From NCBI GenBank assembly GCA_964596165.1, contig CAZQTW010000004.1, positions 1 to 64,000 on the forward strand: 64,000 nt of DNA. Reading direction: 5' to 3'. The translations under genes and the position numbers were made by a program. Every line of letters starts with the position of its first letter. Within the stretch, counting starts at the first letter, position 1. The stretch comes from CAYUQT01 sp964596165. GTDB lineage: Bacteria > Planctomycetota > Phycisphaerae > UBA1845 > JAFGLZ01. The notes under the pieces were generated by a model that saw only the letters and a list, made by a program, of their open reading frames with translations, did no database searches and had not been told where the DNA came from. This document shows positions 17,276 through 26,595 of the stretch, in pieces.

Positions 17276-18289
17276 ATGCACATGGCCAATGAGTTGTTGA
17301 CGCCGGGACCGGCATTGGGGCTGTGCGTCTTGGCAGCCATCACCCTCGTGGCGGCCGCCCGGTTTGCGCGGGCGCAATTCGACCCCTCGAAGGTTGCGTT
17401 GATGGGCGTGCTTGGGGCGTTCGTGTTTGCGGCGCAGATGGTCAACTTCCCGATCATGATCGGGACCAGCGGTCACTTGGGTGGAGGACTGCTGCTGGCA
17501 ATCTTGCTGGGGCCGCACGCGGCGACTCTCGTAATGGCATCCATCCTGATCATCCAATGCCTGATCTTTCAGGATGGCGGCCTGTTGGCGCTGGGCGCGA
17601 ACATTCTCAACATCGGCGTGATCCCGTGTTACCTTGGCTATGGGGTGTTCCGACTCGTCGTTGGCCGTTCTCCCGGATCGGGACGGTTCTACCTGGGCGT
17701 TTTGGTAGCCGCGATCACAGGAGTCACAACCGGGGCGGCGATGGTGCCGGTCGAATCATGGCTGAGCGGGGTGGTGGCCGTTCCGTTTCTGAAGTTCCTG
17801 TTGATCATGATCGGCTTGCACTTGCTGGTGGCTGTCGTGGAGGCATTCATCACGTTTGGCGTGATCGGCTACATCCGTCGCGTTCGGCCGCAATCGATTG
17901 AGGCCTTGGCGGGACCGTGGCCGGCGGACGGCGGACGATTGAGCTTCCGTACCGTCGCGGGTTCGTTGCTGATTGCTGCAATCCTGCTTGCGGGTGTGGG
18001 TTCGCTGTTTGCGAGCAGCTATCCCGATGCTCTGGAATCGGTTACGTCGACGGAAGAGGCCCCTGACAAAGCAATGGTTCGACCGAATGACCGGGGATTG
18101 GTTGCCACAGTTTCGGCTTGGCAGGGACGGCTAACCCCACTGCCCGACTATCACTGGACGAGTCTGAGCGGATTGCTCGGGACCGGCGTGACGTTACTTG
18201 TCGTGTGGGTCATCGGCCGGTCGCTTCGACGGCGAGCGTCATCGAGTGGCAGGGGTGGACCCCACACGCATCAGGACCATCTCCACTGA
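17276..18289 (+). CDS. cbiM: cobalt/nickel ECF transporter CbiM fused to a PDGLE domain
   Basis: This is the substrate-binding S-component for Co2+ or Ni2+. I place the start at 17276 because CbiM/NikM use an N-terminal Met-His to bind the metal, and this start gives MHMANELLTPG; upstream starts would bury it. Residues about 1-215 are the CbiM core (VNFPIMIGTSGHLGGGLLLAILLGP, GANILNIGVIPCYLGYG). A C-terminal CbiN/PDGLE-like part follows: a TM helix, then SYPDALESV, then another TM. The tail ends with a His cluster (HTHQDHLH), a plausible metal-handling extension. At 337 residues it is longer than stand-alone CbiM (about 220), which the fusion explains. CbiQ and CbiO genes follow on the same strand. 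Confidence 0.93.
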   Translation: MHMANELLTPGPALGLCVLAAITLVAAARFARAQFDPSKVALMGVLGAFVFAAQMVNFPIMIGTSGHLGGGLLLAILLGPHAATLVMASILIIQCLIFQDGGLLALGANILNIGVIPCYLGYGVFRLVVGRSPGSGRFYLGVLVAAITGVTTGAAMVPVESWLSGVVAVPFLKFLLIMIGLHLLVAVVEAFITFGVIGYIRRVRPQSIEALAGPWPADGGRLSFRTVAGSLLIAAILLAGVGSLFASSYPDALESVTSTEEAPDKAMVRPNDRGLVATVSAWQGRLTPLPDYHWTSLSGLLGTGVTLLVVWVIGRSLRRRASSSGRGGPHTHQDHLH

Positions 18290-18350
18290 GGCTGGTTCCT
18301 TACGCAGTCCCCGGGTGGCGGCCGAACGGGAGGACGGATTAGCTCACCAG

Positions 18351-18551
18351 ATGGGAATGACGCCGGGCATCGGGGGCGTTCGTCACGAGGACATCGAGAT
18401 CATGAGACGTCTGCCTCTGGTATCCGTGGGCTATCTCAGACCGGACACACTGACCAAGCTCAACGAGGCCATTATTAAGTACTATGGGCTGCCTGTCGCC
18501 CGAACGCCCGTGGCGAGCGGTCCTACAGCGACCTCCGGTTCCGCGCCGTGA
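18351..18551 (+). CDS. small ORF of unknown function, possible archaemetzincin remnant
   Basis: This 66-residue frame lies between cbiM and cbiQ. The start could be 18351 (GGGAGGA 16 bases upstream) or the ATG at 18402 (GAGG 11 bases upstream, 49 residues). The segment RRLPLVSVGYLRPDTLTKL, followed by a helix ending in YYGLPV, resembles the first strand and helix of archaemetzincins, where a PxG strand is followed by a helix. No HExxH metal site follows within this frame or within the next 90 bp, so it would be an amputated fragment. The similarity is by eye only. It could also be a real small protein of the transporter operon. The remainder of 18290-18642 holds nothing else I can support. 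Confidence 0.35.
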   Translation: MGMTPGIGGVRHEDIEIMRRLPLVSVGYLRPDTLTKLNEAIIKYYGLPVARTPVASGPTATSGSAP

Positions 18552-18642
18552 GGGTCGCTGGGTGATATCATGGCGGGTCGCCAAGCCACCGCGATCGGAG
18601 TAAGATACCTGCGCGCAATGACACGCGGACGGGTTTGGCGCG

Positions 18643-19416
18643 ATGCATCATCACTACATCGACCGGTTCGCTTACGGGGATTCGCCGATACACCGGCTCG
18701 ATCCCCGCGCGAAGGTGCTTGCGGTCGCCGCCTACAGCGCCGTGCTGATTTCGTTGTCGCGATATGCCATCCCCTCGCCGTGGTATCTGGTATTCCCCGC
18801 CGTACTGCTTTTGTGGGGCGGGATACCCTTGTGGTTCGTCCTCAAACACACGCTGATCGTCTCGCCCTTCGTGCTGTTCATGGTGGTTCTCTCACCTGTG
18901 TTCGACCGCACGCCGGTGGCCGTCACCGAATCACTCACCATTCGCGGTGGGTGGGTCACGGCGGCGTCGATACTGGTCCGGTTCTTGCTCGGCATGGCCG
19001 CTCTCATCGCGTTGGCGAGCACGACGCGATTCCCCGAACTGCTCAAAGGGCTTGAACGGCTAGGCGTTCCCCGTTTGCTCGTGACCCAGTTGCAGTTTCT
19101 CTACCGCTATCTGTTCGTGCTGTTGGACCAGACGATGCACCTGAAGCAGGCGTGGGCGGCCCGCGACGCGGGCCACGGCCGTCTGCAATGGCGATGGCGA
19201 GCCGCGACGGGACTCGTCGGCGTCCTATTCGTCCGGACCCTGGAACAGGCGGAACGAACGCAACTGGCGATGACCGCAAGGGGCTATGACGGGACGATTC
19301 GGCCGGACAGATCCCTTGCGTGGCGCGGCCGCGATTCGGTGTTCGTTCTGCTGACGGTGGTTTACCTTGTTGCCCTTCGACTGGGCATCCCTTGGAGAGG
19401 ATTGATCGTTGGATGA
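18643..19416 (+). CDS. cbiQ: energy-coupling factor transmembrane protein CbiQ
   Basis: The 257-residue T-component of a group I ECF transporter couples CbiM to the ATPase. The N-terminal MHHHYIDRFAYGDSPIHRLDPRAKV is the hallmark of CbiQ, here with an extra N-terminal His run. Hydrophobic segments follow at about 27-45, 50-75, 80-95, 110-130 and 225-245. The coupling helices carry the A-R-G pattern (AWAARDAGHGR and AMTARGYDG). The RBS is weak. Its stop overlaps the cbiO start by 8 bp, so the two are translationally coupled. Confidence 0.94.
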   Translation: MHHHYIDRFAYGDSPIHRLDPRAKVLAVAAYSAVLISLSRYAIPSPWYLVFPAVLLLWGGIPLWFVLKHTLIVSPFVLFMVVLSPVFDRTPVAVTESLTIRGGWVTAASILVRFLLGMAALIALASTTRFPELLKGLERLGVPRLLVTQLQFLYRYLFVLLDQTMHLKQAWAARDAGHGRLQWRWRAATGLVGVLFVRTLEQAERTQLAMTARGYDGTIRPDRSLAWRGRDSVFVLLTVVYLVALRLGIPWRGLIVG

Positions 19417-20140
19417 GATGCTCGTGGAAGTCCGAGACCTCCGGTATCAGTACGGAGACGGCACGGCAGCCCTGCGTGGGATCGATCTGGCCATCCTTCG
19501 CGGCCAGAAGGTCGGTCTGGTCGGTCCGAACGGCTCGGGCAAGAGCACGCTCCTGATGTGTCTCGGCGGGCTGTTCGTCGGACAGGGATCAATCCGCTTT
19601 GACGGACAGGATCTGCCCGCCAAGTGGCCCCGTGGCATGCGCGGTCGCGTGGGTCTTGTTTTCCAGAATCCCGACGACCAGCTTTTCATGCCGACGTTGG
19701 AGGAGGACTTGGCCTTCGGGCCGGTGAACCTCGGCCTCGATCGCGGCGAGGTTCACCGTCGCGTCGAGGAGTCGGCGGACCAGATGGGCCTTGTTCCCAT
19801 GCTCGACCGTCCGCCGCATCATCTTTCGATGGGTCAGAAGCGTACGGCGGCGATCGCGACGGTCATGGCGATGCGCCCGGACCTGCTGCTGATGGACGAG
19901 CCGTCAAGCAATCTTGACCCTCGTTGGCGGCGGCGATTGATCGACGTCCTGAGATCCCTGACGGCCACGCTGCTGATCGCATCGCACGATCTGGCGCTGA
20001 TCGGCCGCGTCTGCCGGAGGGTTTGTATCATCGACGAGGGGCGCATCGTTGCCCAGGGCGACACGGCCGACATCCTGGGGAACGCCGCGATCATGGAATC
20101 GCACGGCTTGGACGTCTGGCCCGAACGTCGCCCGGACTAG
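19409..20140 (+). CDS. cbiO: energy-coupling factor ATPase CbiO
   Basis: This is the 243-residue ATPase of the cobalt/nickel ECF transporter. Walker A GPNGSGKST is at residues 39-47. VFQNPDDQLFMPTLEEDLAFG is the typical ECF Q-loop region, LSMGQKRTAAIA the signature and LLLMDEPSSNLDP Walker B. IASHDLALI contains the switch His. The TTG at 19409 is preferred because GGAGAGG precedes it by 8 bases and gives an overlap with cbiQ; an ATG at 19418 is the alternative, losing three residues. It completes the cbiM-cbiQ-cbiO set. No separate cbiN is needed because of the PDGLE fusion. Confidence 0.94.
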   Translation: MDEMLVEVRDLRYQYGDGTAALRGIDLAILRGQKVGLVGPNGSGKSTLLMCLGGLFVGQGSIRFDGQDLPAKWPRGMRGRVGLVFQNPDDQLFMPTLEEDLAFGPVNLGLDRGEVHRRVEESADQMGLVPMLDRPPHHLSMGQKRTAAIATVMAMRPDLLLMDEPSSNLDPRWRRRLIDVLRSLTATLLIASHDLALIGRVCRRVCIIDEGRIVAQGDTADILGNAAIMESHGLDVWPERRPD

Positions 20141-20198
20141 TTGGCGAAACAACCTCTGCCAGAGGCCAATCCGTGCGGAAGCGACGAAGGAGGTTCTG

Positions 20199-23198
20199 AT
20201 GAGCGTGTCCGCGGACGGACTGATCCGACCGATCCTTACCGCGTCGAAGATCGCACTCCGGATCGTCGTTCTCTCTTCGTGTGTTGCGACTGCCGAGGAG
20301 ATTGAGTGGCGTTTTCGTGGCGACGGCGATGTGGAATCCCACCACAACTTCACCTACTCAAGAACGGCGCATGATACGTTCGGAGGTCCGGTTCAGTGGG
20401 ACCCGTACGTGTACCTGCGACTGCCGGCGGGCGGCATCGACGCAGCCAAGCTGCACTATCTCGAAGTCCGACTCTATTCTTCGGCTCCCGCGGATCTACT
20501 GGACATCTATTATCAGGCCCCCAACGGTGACTGGGCCCTGATGGGCGCGCACCCGGTCAAGAAAGGGTGGGCAACGTATCGCATGGACCTGGCGACAATG
20601 CCCGCGCACGAGTCCGGCAGCTCGTCCATGTCGGGCCGATGGGGCGGTGCTCCGAGGCGCGTGATGGCGCTGCGCATCGATCCGGGCAACCAGGCCGACC
20701 GATGGGTGATGATGGGTCGCATCCGTCTCACCGACCGCCCGCTCGCACCTGGCATTGCAGAAGAGCCGCGAGGTCAGGCGAGCATCGCGGTCGTCAAGGC
20801 ACCCGACAAGATCGCCGCCGGGGACACGATCGACGTATCACTGGCGATGCGACGCCGCTCCGTGCCGCCGGAGCTGAACTCGTGCATGACGTATGTTCGC
20901 CTGATGCGAGGCGCGACTGTCCTGGGCATCCGTGAGCAACGGATGGACCTACGGCAATCGGAGCAGGCCCTTACCGCTTCCTTCCCGACGTCTCAATACC
21001 TGTCGACCGGGAGATTGACGATTCAGGCCGGTGCGTATGAACTCGACGCCCCCCCGGGCGCCGCGCCGGCGGGCGACCTCGCGGTCATCCACGTGCACAA
21101 TCCGAGGCAAGGACACGTGCGACCACCCCAAGTCGACGTCCGGCGCCTCGCGGGCGATCCGACCATTCACGTCGACGGCAAGCCGATGGTCGGCATGACG
21201 TTCCTTACCGGCACGGTCGGGTCCGCGGCGCTCCACGAGGAATTCGCGCGGGCCGGCATTCACCTCTTCACCGACTGGTTCGGCTCATCGGGCGCCGGGA
21301 ACCTGGGCCATGTCGCGGAGGGCAAGTACGACTACGGCGAGTTTGACGGCTACTTCAGCCGCATTCTGGACGCCGACCCCGAGGCGATCTTCATCCCTCA
21401 CCTCTACGTCACGCCACCGGCGTGGTGGCAGCAGAAGAACGCGGCCGAGCAGTGCGTGTACTCCGACGGAGGAAGGGTGTGTCAGTCGTTCGCCTCTCTG
21501 AAATGGCGGCGAGAGATCGGCGACGATCTTCGTCGATTGATCGAGCATCTGCGATCAACTTCATATGCCGATCGGATCCTCGGCTACATCCTATGCAGTG
21601 GCCACTCCGCGGAATGGCAAGAGTGGGGTATCTGGGACGAGCATTGGGCGGACTACAGCGATCCGTCGCGGCAAGCGTTTCGCGCGTGGCTCCGCGAGCG
21701 GTACGCGACCGATGCCGCGCTCCAAGCCGCATGGCGAGATCCGAAGGTCACGTTTGCCGCTGCGGAGTTGCCGACCGTCGGTGAACGGAAGACGGCCACG
21801 GCCTACGTCCTGCGCGATCCGACGAAGGAACAGAGGGTCATCGACTTCTACCAGTACCTCTCGGAAACGATGGCCGGGGCGATTCTGCATTTCGCTCGCA
21901 TCGCCAAACAGACTTCCGGCGGAAGATCGCTTGTGGGCGCTTATTACGGGTATCTGACGCAGCATTGGATTCATCAACAGGACTCCGCCCATCTGGCGCT
22001 TGCGAAGGTGCTCGAGTCGCCGGACATCGACTTCTTGATGAGCCCGCCCATGTACACCGGCCGAGAGGTCGGCGGGACGAGCACGTTCATGTCGGCGGTG
22101 AATTCGGTCAAGCTCCACGGCAAGCTCTGGCTGAACGAATCGGACATCCGGACGCACAAGTCGGCCCCCGACGCCGGATACGGACGCGCCGCGACGTTGC
22201 CCCAATCGCTGGCGTTGCTGCGACGCGAGTTCGGGGAGATGCTGGCTCGACGGACCGCCATCTCATGGTTCGACATGGATAGCGGCTGGTTTTCCGATCC
22301 GGACATTCTGGCGGACATGGCCAGGATGCGACGCCTGGCCGACGATGCCATGACCCACCGCCAACCGTTCCAGGCCGAGATGGCGGTGTTCATCTCCACC
22401 GAGTCGGCCTTCCGGATGAAACCCTCTGAACTGTGGTTGCCGGCCGTGCTTCAACAGGTCGTGGATCTGCCTCGTGTGGGCACTCCCGCCGACATCCATC
22501 TTCTGTCCGACATCAGGCGGCCCGACTTTCCGCGGTACAAGGTGTATGTGTTTCTAAACGCGTTCTATGTGGATGCGGAGACGCGCAGGGTCCTCAATGA
22601 AAAGGTCAAGAATCGCGGCGCAGTTACCGTCTGGGTCTTCGCGCCGGGAGCGATCACGGATGCCGGCCTGTCGACCGAAAGCATGCGCGAACTGACGGGC
22701 ATCCGAATCGCCATGGAGTTGAAGGAGGCGCCGTTGCAGGTGAGGCCGCGTACCGACACCGACCTGTGCAGGGGACTCCCGGCCGATCAACCCATCGGCT
22801 GGGCCGAGAAGAACGGCCCGGTGTTCTGGAGCGAGGACCCCGAGGCCGAGGTCCTGGGCCACCTGACAGCCAACGCCCGGCCCGGACTGGTCCGCAAGGA
22901 GATCGGCGACTGGACTTCGATCTTCTACGCCACGGTGGGAATGCCGCCGACGCTGCTGCGAAACATCGCCCGAAGCGCGGGAATCCACGTCTACCTGGAC
23001 ACAAACGACGCCATAGACACGGACGGCCAATGGGCCTGCATCCATGCCAAAGCCTCCGGCACGAAGACGCTTCGGCTGCCGGGACCGAGGCGAATCGTCG
23101 ACGCGTTTTCCGAAAAGGTTCTGTCGGAGAAGGCAGCGGAAATCACGATCTCGATGAATGTGGGCCAAACGGTGCTCGTGCGGCTAGAGGCCCCGTAG
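20199..23198 (+). CDS. exported GH42-like beta-galactosidase family protein
   Basis: This is a 999-residue protein. The ATG at 20199 has GAAGGAGG 7 bases upstream. A possible signal (KIALRIVVLSSCVATA) lies about residues 17-32, after a longer than usual N-region. Residues about 35-180 form a beta-sandwich-like region. The barrel begins near IHVDGKPMVGMTF (about 325). Candidate catalytic residues are Glu472 (SGHSAEWQEWG) and Glu647 (LWLNESDIRTH), placed as acid/base and nucleophile by analogy with GH42. Around residues 725-870 a GATase-like subdomain (AEMAVFISTES, YKVYVFLNAFYV) corresponds to the GH42 trimerisation domain. The substrate is unknown. It starts 58 bp after cbiO without an obvious promoter. 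Confidence 0.75.
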   Translation: MSVSADGLIRPILTASKIALRIVVLSSCVATAEEIEWRFRGDGDVESHHNFTYSRTAHDTFGGPVQWDPYVYLRLPAGGIDAAKLHYLEVRLYSSAPADLLDIYYQAPNGDWALMGAHPVKKGWATYRMDLATMPAHESGSSSMSGRWGGAPRRVMALRIDPGNQADRWVMMGRIRLTDRPLAPGIAEEPRGQASIAVVKAPDKIAAGDTIDVSLAMRRRSVPPELNSCMTYVRLMRGATVLGIREQRMDLRQSEQALTASFPTSQYLSTGRLTIQAGAYELDAPPGAAPAGDLAVIHVHNPRQGHVRPPQVDVRRLAGDPTIHVDGKPMVGMTFLTGTVGSAALHEEFARAGIHLFTDWFGSSGAGNLGHVAEGKYDYGEFDGYFSRILDADPEAIFIPHLYVTPPAWWQQKNAAEQCVYSDGGRVCQSFASLKWRREIGDDLRRLIEHLRSTSYADRILGYILCSGHSAEWQEWGIWDEHWADYSDPSRQAFRAWLRERYATDAALQAAWRDPKVTFAAAELPTVGERKTATAYVLRDPTKEQRVIDFYQYLSETMAGAILHFARIAKQTSGGRSLVGAYYGYLTQHWIHQQDSAHLALAKVLESPDIDFLMSPPMYTGREVGGTSTFMSAVNSVKLHGKLWLNESDIRTHKSAPDAGYGRAATLPQSLALLRREFGEMLARRTAISWFDMDSGWFSDPDILADMARMRRLADDAMTHRQPFQAEMAVFISTESAFRMKPSELWLPAVLQQVVDLPRVGTPADIHLLSDIRRPDFPRYKVYVFLNAFYVDAETRRVLNEKVKNRGAVTVWVFAPGAITDAGLSTESMRELTGIRIAMELKEAPLQVRPRTDTDLCRGLPADQPIGWAEKNGPVFWSEDPEAEVLGHLTANARPGLVRKEIGDWTSIFYATVGMPPTLLRNIARSAGIHVYLDTNDAIDTDGQWACIHAKASGTKTLRLPGPRRIVDAFSEKVLSEKAAEITISMNVGQTVLVRLEAP

Positions 23199-23310
23199 CC
23201 GCGATCTTTCACAAGGACCCCCACGATCCAACACCCCAACACCGGCCGCCCATTGACCCCCGACGGCCGCCGGGCACAATGGGAATGACACCTCTTGCAG
23301 GAGTAGTCAC

Positions 23311-23871
23311 ATGAAGCGAAAGACGAGCGAAGGACGAACCGCAAGCCGCAACTCAAAACCCAAACAGCGTGGTCCATCCGGGGCAAGCACGGGAAAGTTG
23401 TCGGCCTGGCGACAACAGCTGATCGACGAACTGCCGGCGCTGGGCCATCGCAACTGGATCGTCGTTGCCGATGCGGCCTACCCCACCCAATGCCGCCCGG
23501 GAATCGAGACCATCGCAACGGGCGCCGACCAGCTCGAAGTCGTCGAGGTCGTCGTGGGCATGCTGGATCGGTCGCGGCACGTTCGCCCGATCATCCATCT
23601 CGACCTGGAATTGCAGCATCTGTCCGAAGGACTGGCGCCGGGGATCGACGCCTATCGCAACCGGCTGGGCCGATTGCTTGCCGGACGAGTCGTACAATCG
23701 GTTCCGCATGAGGAGTTGATCGCCAAGCTCGATAAGGCCGGCGAAGTCTTCCGTGTCCTGATCCTCAAGACGACGCTGATGCTACCCTACACATCGGTCT
23801 TCGCCCAACTCGATTGCGGGTACTGGTCCACCGAGGCCGAGGCCAAGCTGCGCGAGGCGATGAAAGGATAG
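23311..23871 (+). CDS. RbsD/FucU-family protein with basic N-terminal extension
   Basis: This is a 186-residue protein. The ATG at 23311 follows GCAGGAG by 7 bases. The first about 33 residues are basic and low-complexity (KRKTSEGRTASRNSKPKQRG). Residues about 38-186 carry RbsD/FucU features: LPALGHRNWIVVADAAYP, where the His follows the strand as in ribose pyranase and fucose mutarotase, and near the end LPYTSVFAQLDCGYW. Those enzymes interconvert sugar anomers. Here the middle region is divergent, so the substrate, or even the activity, is uncertain. It lies between the GH42-like gene and pyrH and may belong with sugar use. Confidence 0.7.
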   Translation: MKRKTSEGRTASRNSKPKQRGPSGASTGKLSAWRQQLIDELPALGHRNWIVVADAAYPTQCRPGIETIATGADQLEVVEVVVGMLDRSRHVRPIIHLDLELQHLSEGLAPGIDAYRNRLGRLLAGRVVQSVPHEELIAKLDKAGEVFRVLILKTTLMLPYTSVFAQLDCGYWSTEAEAKLREAMKG

Positions 23872-24044
23872 GAACCGACGTCCCGATCAACCAAGTCCAG
23901 GCCGACATCCGGGCCTTGCACGTTTGTCTGCGCCGCCCGCGGATGTTCAGGCTTGATTGAACACCCCAATCCTCCGATCATGTGTGCCGTGGATGGGATG
24001 CCGTCCGAAGAAGTCACGAAGAGGCTGGAATGGAAGGGAGTCAC

Positions 24045-24773
24045 ATGCCGGACGTTACGCCGAAATACCAGCGGGTCATGCTCAAGATCAGCGGTGAGGG
24101 GTTCTGTAAGGAAGGTGGACAGGGCATCGACGGGCAAGAGTTGAGCGCCATCGCGGCCGAGATCGCCGACGTCGCCCGGCTCGGTGTGCAGCTTGCCGTG
24201 GTCGTCGGCGGCGGCAACTTCATCCGGGGAGGCACGTTTTCCGCCAAGGTCAAGGTCCAGGAGGCGACGGGCCACTACATGGGCATGCTCGCTACGATCA
24301 TGAATGCCCTTGCGCTGCAGGACACACTCGAAGGCATGGGCCTGGACACCCGCGTGCAGTCGGCCTTCCCGGTGGAAACGGTCTGCGAACGGTTCATCCG
24401 CCGTCGCAGCATTCGACACCTTCAAAAGAACCGAATCGTCATCTTGGCCGCCGGCACGGGCAATCCGTTCGTCACGACCGACACGTGCGCGGCACTGCGG
24501 GCCGTGGAAATGGGCGCCGACATATTGATCAAGGCGACGAAGGTTGACGGTGTCTATTCCGACGATCCCGTCAAGAACCCCAGGGCCACGTTCTACCAGA
24601 AGCTGAGCTACAACGACGTTATCGACCAACGCCTCAAAGTGATGGACCTTAGCGCTGTGGATATGTGTCAGCGCAACGGCGTGCCCATCCTCGTATTCAA
24701 CCTGAAGAAACCGGGCAACATGCGTCTTGCCATCATGGGCCCGGACCAAGTCGGGACGCTGATAAGCACGTAG
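24045..24773 (+). CDS. pyrH: UMP kinase
   Basis: PyrH phosphorylates UMP to UDP, feeding nucleotide-sugar and pyrimidine synthesis. The 242-residue length is normal. LKISGEGF (Lys14) is the N-terminal phosphate loop, VVGGGNFIRG the nucleotide-binding motif, and TTDTCAALRAVEMGAD the UMP-binding stretch, followed by KATKVDGVYSDDP. The start ATG at 24045 has GAAGGGAG 5-8 bases upstream; earlier in-frame starts at 23982 lack support. It stands without tsf or frr, its usual bacterial neighbours. Confidence 0.96.
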   Translation: MPDVTPKYQRVMLKISGEGFCKEGGQGIDGQELSAIAAEIADVARLGVQLAVVVGGGNFIRGGTFSAKVKVQEATGHYMGMLATIMNALALQDTLEGMGLDTRVQSAFPVETVCERFIRRRSIRHLQKNRIVILAAGTGNPFVTTDTCAALRAVEMGADILIKATKVDGVYSDDPVKNPRATFYQKLSYNDVIDQRLKVMDLSAVDMCQRNGVPILVFNLKKPGNMRLAIMGPDQVGTLIST

Positions 24774-24966
24774 ACTGTCCGGAGATCCGTTCAGGGCGAG
24801 CCGCCGGGACGACCCAAGGGAAGGTACGATTCGGGAGGACTCTTGGGCGTTCTTTCGCCTTTGCGCTGTCGCCGGTGTGATGTCGCGTGGTTGCCTGCCG
24901 GGCCCGTCTGCCGGTGTGGTGAGACCGCTGCCGACGGCAGTTGCGTGGGTCCGACCGGCCGGAACG

Positions 24967-26595
24967 CTAGAGCTTGAGCAACGACTGCCCCGTCATCTCG
25001 GCCGGCTGTGGAATGCCCATCATGTCAAAGACGGTTGGGATCACGTCGGCCAAGCAGCCCTCTGCCCTCAGCGGTCGGCCTTGGTAGCGGTCATCGACAA
25101 CGATCAGCGGCACGTCGCCGACGGTATGCGCCGTGTGCGGACCGCCGGTTTCGGGGTCGATCATCATCTCGAAGTTGCCATGGTCGGCCGTCACGACACC
25201 GACGCCGCCGACCTGCCGAAGGGCCTTGAGGAGCTTGCCCGTGCACTCGTCCACGACCGCGGCCGCTTTCACCGCCGCTTCCAGAACGCCCGTGTGTCCC
25301 ACCATGTCCGGATTCGCGTAGTTGACAACCATCAGGTCGTACCGGGTCGACAGGATGTTCGGCAAGACGGCCTCCGTGACCTCGTAGGCGCTCATCTCCG
25401 GCTTGAGATCAAACGTCTTGACCTTGGGCGACTCGACGAGGACCCAATCCTCGTTGGGGAACGGATCGGCCCGACGGCAGTTGAAGAAGTAGGTCACGTG
25501 GTTGTACTTTTGGGTCTCGGCGCAACGGAACTGGCGAAGGCCGAGCTTGCTGACGTACTCGCCCGTTATGTTCGCCATGTCGGGCGGATCGGGAAATGCT
25601 ACGTGGACGGGCTGGTGGTCCTTGTAGTCCGTGATGGTCACGAAATACAGATCATCGAGTTTGCGGCCACGGTCGAAACCCAGCGTCTTGAGGTTGCCCG
25701 CCTTGTCCTTGGCGGTGAACGGGAACTCATCCATGACGAAGGCCCGCGTGAGTTGGCGGGTTCGGTCGGCACGGAAGTTGAAGAAAATTACCGCATCGCC
25801 GTCGCCGATCAACCCAATGGGCTCGTCGTTTTCGGAACAAACGACGGTTGGCCAGATGAACTCGTCGCCCTTCATGTTGTCCGCCGTCGGATTGTCGTAA
25901 TAACGTTGGACGGCCTCTTTGGCGCTGCGAGCCTTCCAGCCTTCTCCGAAGACGAGCATGCGATAGGCCATCTTGTTGCGGTCGTAGGCATCGTCGCGAT
26001 CCATGGCGTAGAAGCGACCGCATGCGGAGGCGACTCGTCCGACGCCGATCTCGCTCAATTTCTTCTCGATGGCCTCGATGTAACCCAGCCCGCTGTCCGG
26101 AGGCGAGTCGCGCCCGTCGCCGAACGCATGAATGAAGACACGGTCGAGGCCTCGCTGGGCGGCCAATTCGACGCAGGCATAGAGGTGACCGAGGAGTGAA
26201 TGCACGCCGATGTCGCTGGCCAGGCCCATCAGGTGAAGCCGTGAACCTCGCTTTTTGGCGTGTTCGACGGCCGCCACCAGTTCGGGCGTCTGAAAGAACG
26301 ACTTGTCGCGAATGGATCGGGTAATCCGCACCGACTGTTGATAGACGACGCGACCGGCGCCGATGTTTTGGTGTCCGACCTCGCTGTTGCCCATGGTGCC
26401 TTCCGGCAGGCCGACCCACTCGCCGTGCGTGTGGACGAGCGTCCAGGGATAGGTTGCACGAAGCTCGTTGTCGACGACGGTGTTCGCCACCCGGGTGGCA
26501 TTGTACTTGTCCCACGTGGGGTCAGGATTCCATCCCCAGCCGTCACGGATGATCAGTAGAAAGGGTCGCTTGGTCGGTTGCACAGCCATGTTCAT
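24967..26595 (-). CDS. gpmI: 2,3-bisphosphoglycerate-independent phosphoglycerate mutase
   Basis: GpmI interconverts 3- and 2-phosphoglycerate in glycolysis using two Mn2+ ions. The protein has 542 residues. Metal ligand Asp18 lies in IRDGWGWNPD, the phosphoserine is Ser71 in GNSEVGHQNIGAGR, and the C-terminal metal site includes TADHGNFEMM. HIHGFGDGRDSPP-type residues appear as FIHAFGDGRDSPPDSG. AGGA precedes both ATG 26595 and ATG 26589, and the second start has the better spacing. A longer spacer with YFNCRRADPFPNEDW is present. It converges on pyrH with about 190 bp between them, in which I see no gene. Confidence 0.95.
   Translation of the reverse strand: MNMAVQPTKRPFLLIIRDGWGWNPDPTWDKYNATRVANTVVDNELRATYPWTLVHTHGEWVGLPEGTMGNSEVGHQNIGAGRVVYQQSVRITRSIRDKSFFQTPELVAAVEHAKKRGSRLHLMGLASDIGVHSLLGHLYACVELAAQRGLDRVFIHAFGDGRDSPPDSGLGYIEAIEKKLSEIGVGRVASACGRFYAMDRDDAYDRNKMAYRMLVFGEGWKARSAKEAVQRYYDNPTADNMKGDEFIWPTVVCSENDEPIGLIGDGDAVIFFNFRADRTRQLTRAFVMDEFPFTAKDKAGNLKTLGFDRGRKLDDLYFVTITDYKDHQPVHVAFPDPPDMANITGEYVSKLGLRQFRCAETQKYNHVTYFFNCRRADPFPNEDWVLVESPKVKTFDLKPEMSAYEVTEAVLPNILSTRYDLMVVNYANPDMVGHTGVLEAAVKAAAVVDECTGKLLKALRQVGGVGVVTADHGNFEMMIDPETGGPHTAHTVGDVPLIVVDDRYQGRPLRAEGCLADVIPTVFDMMGIPQPAEMTGQSLLKL

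Noticed and set aside
24774..24966. Terminator between pyrH and gpmI
   Set aside because: A CCCAAG/CTTGGG pairing exists, but the loop is about 25 nt and the T-tract is weak.
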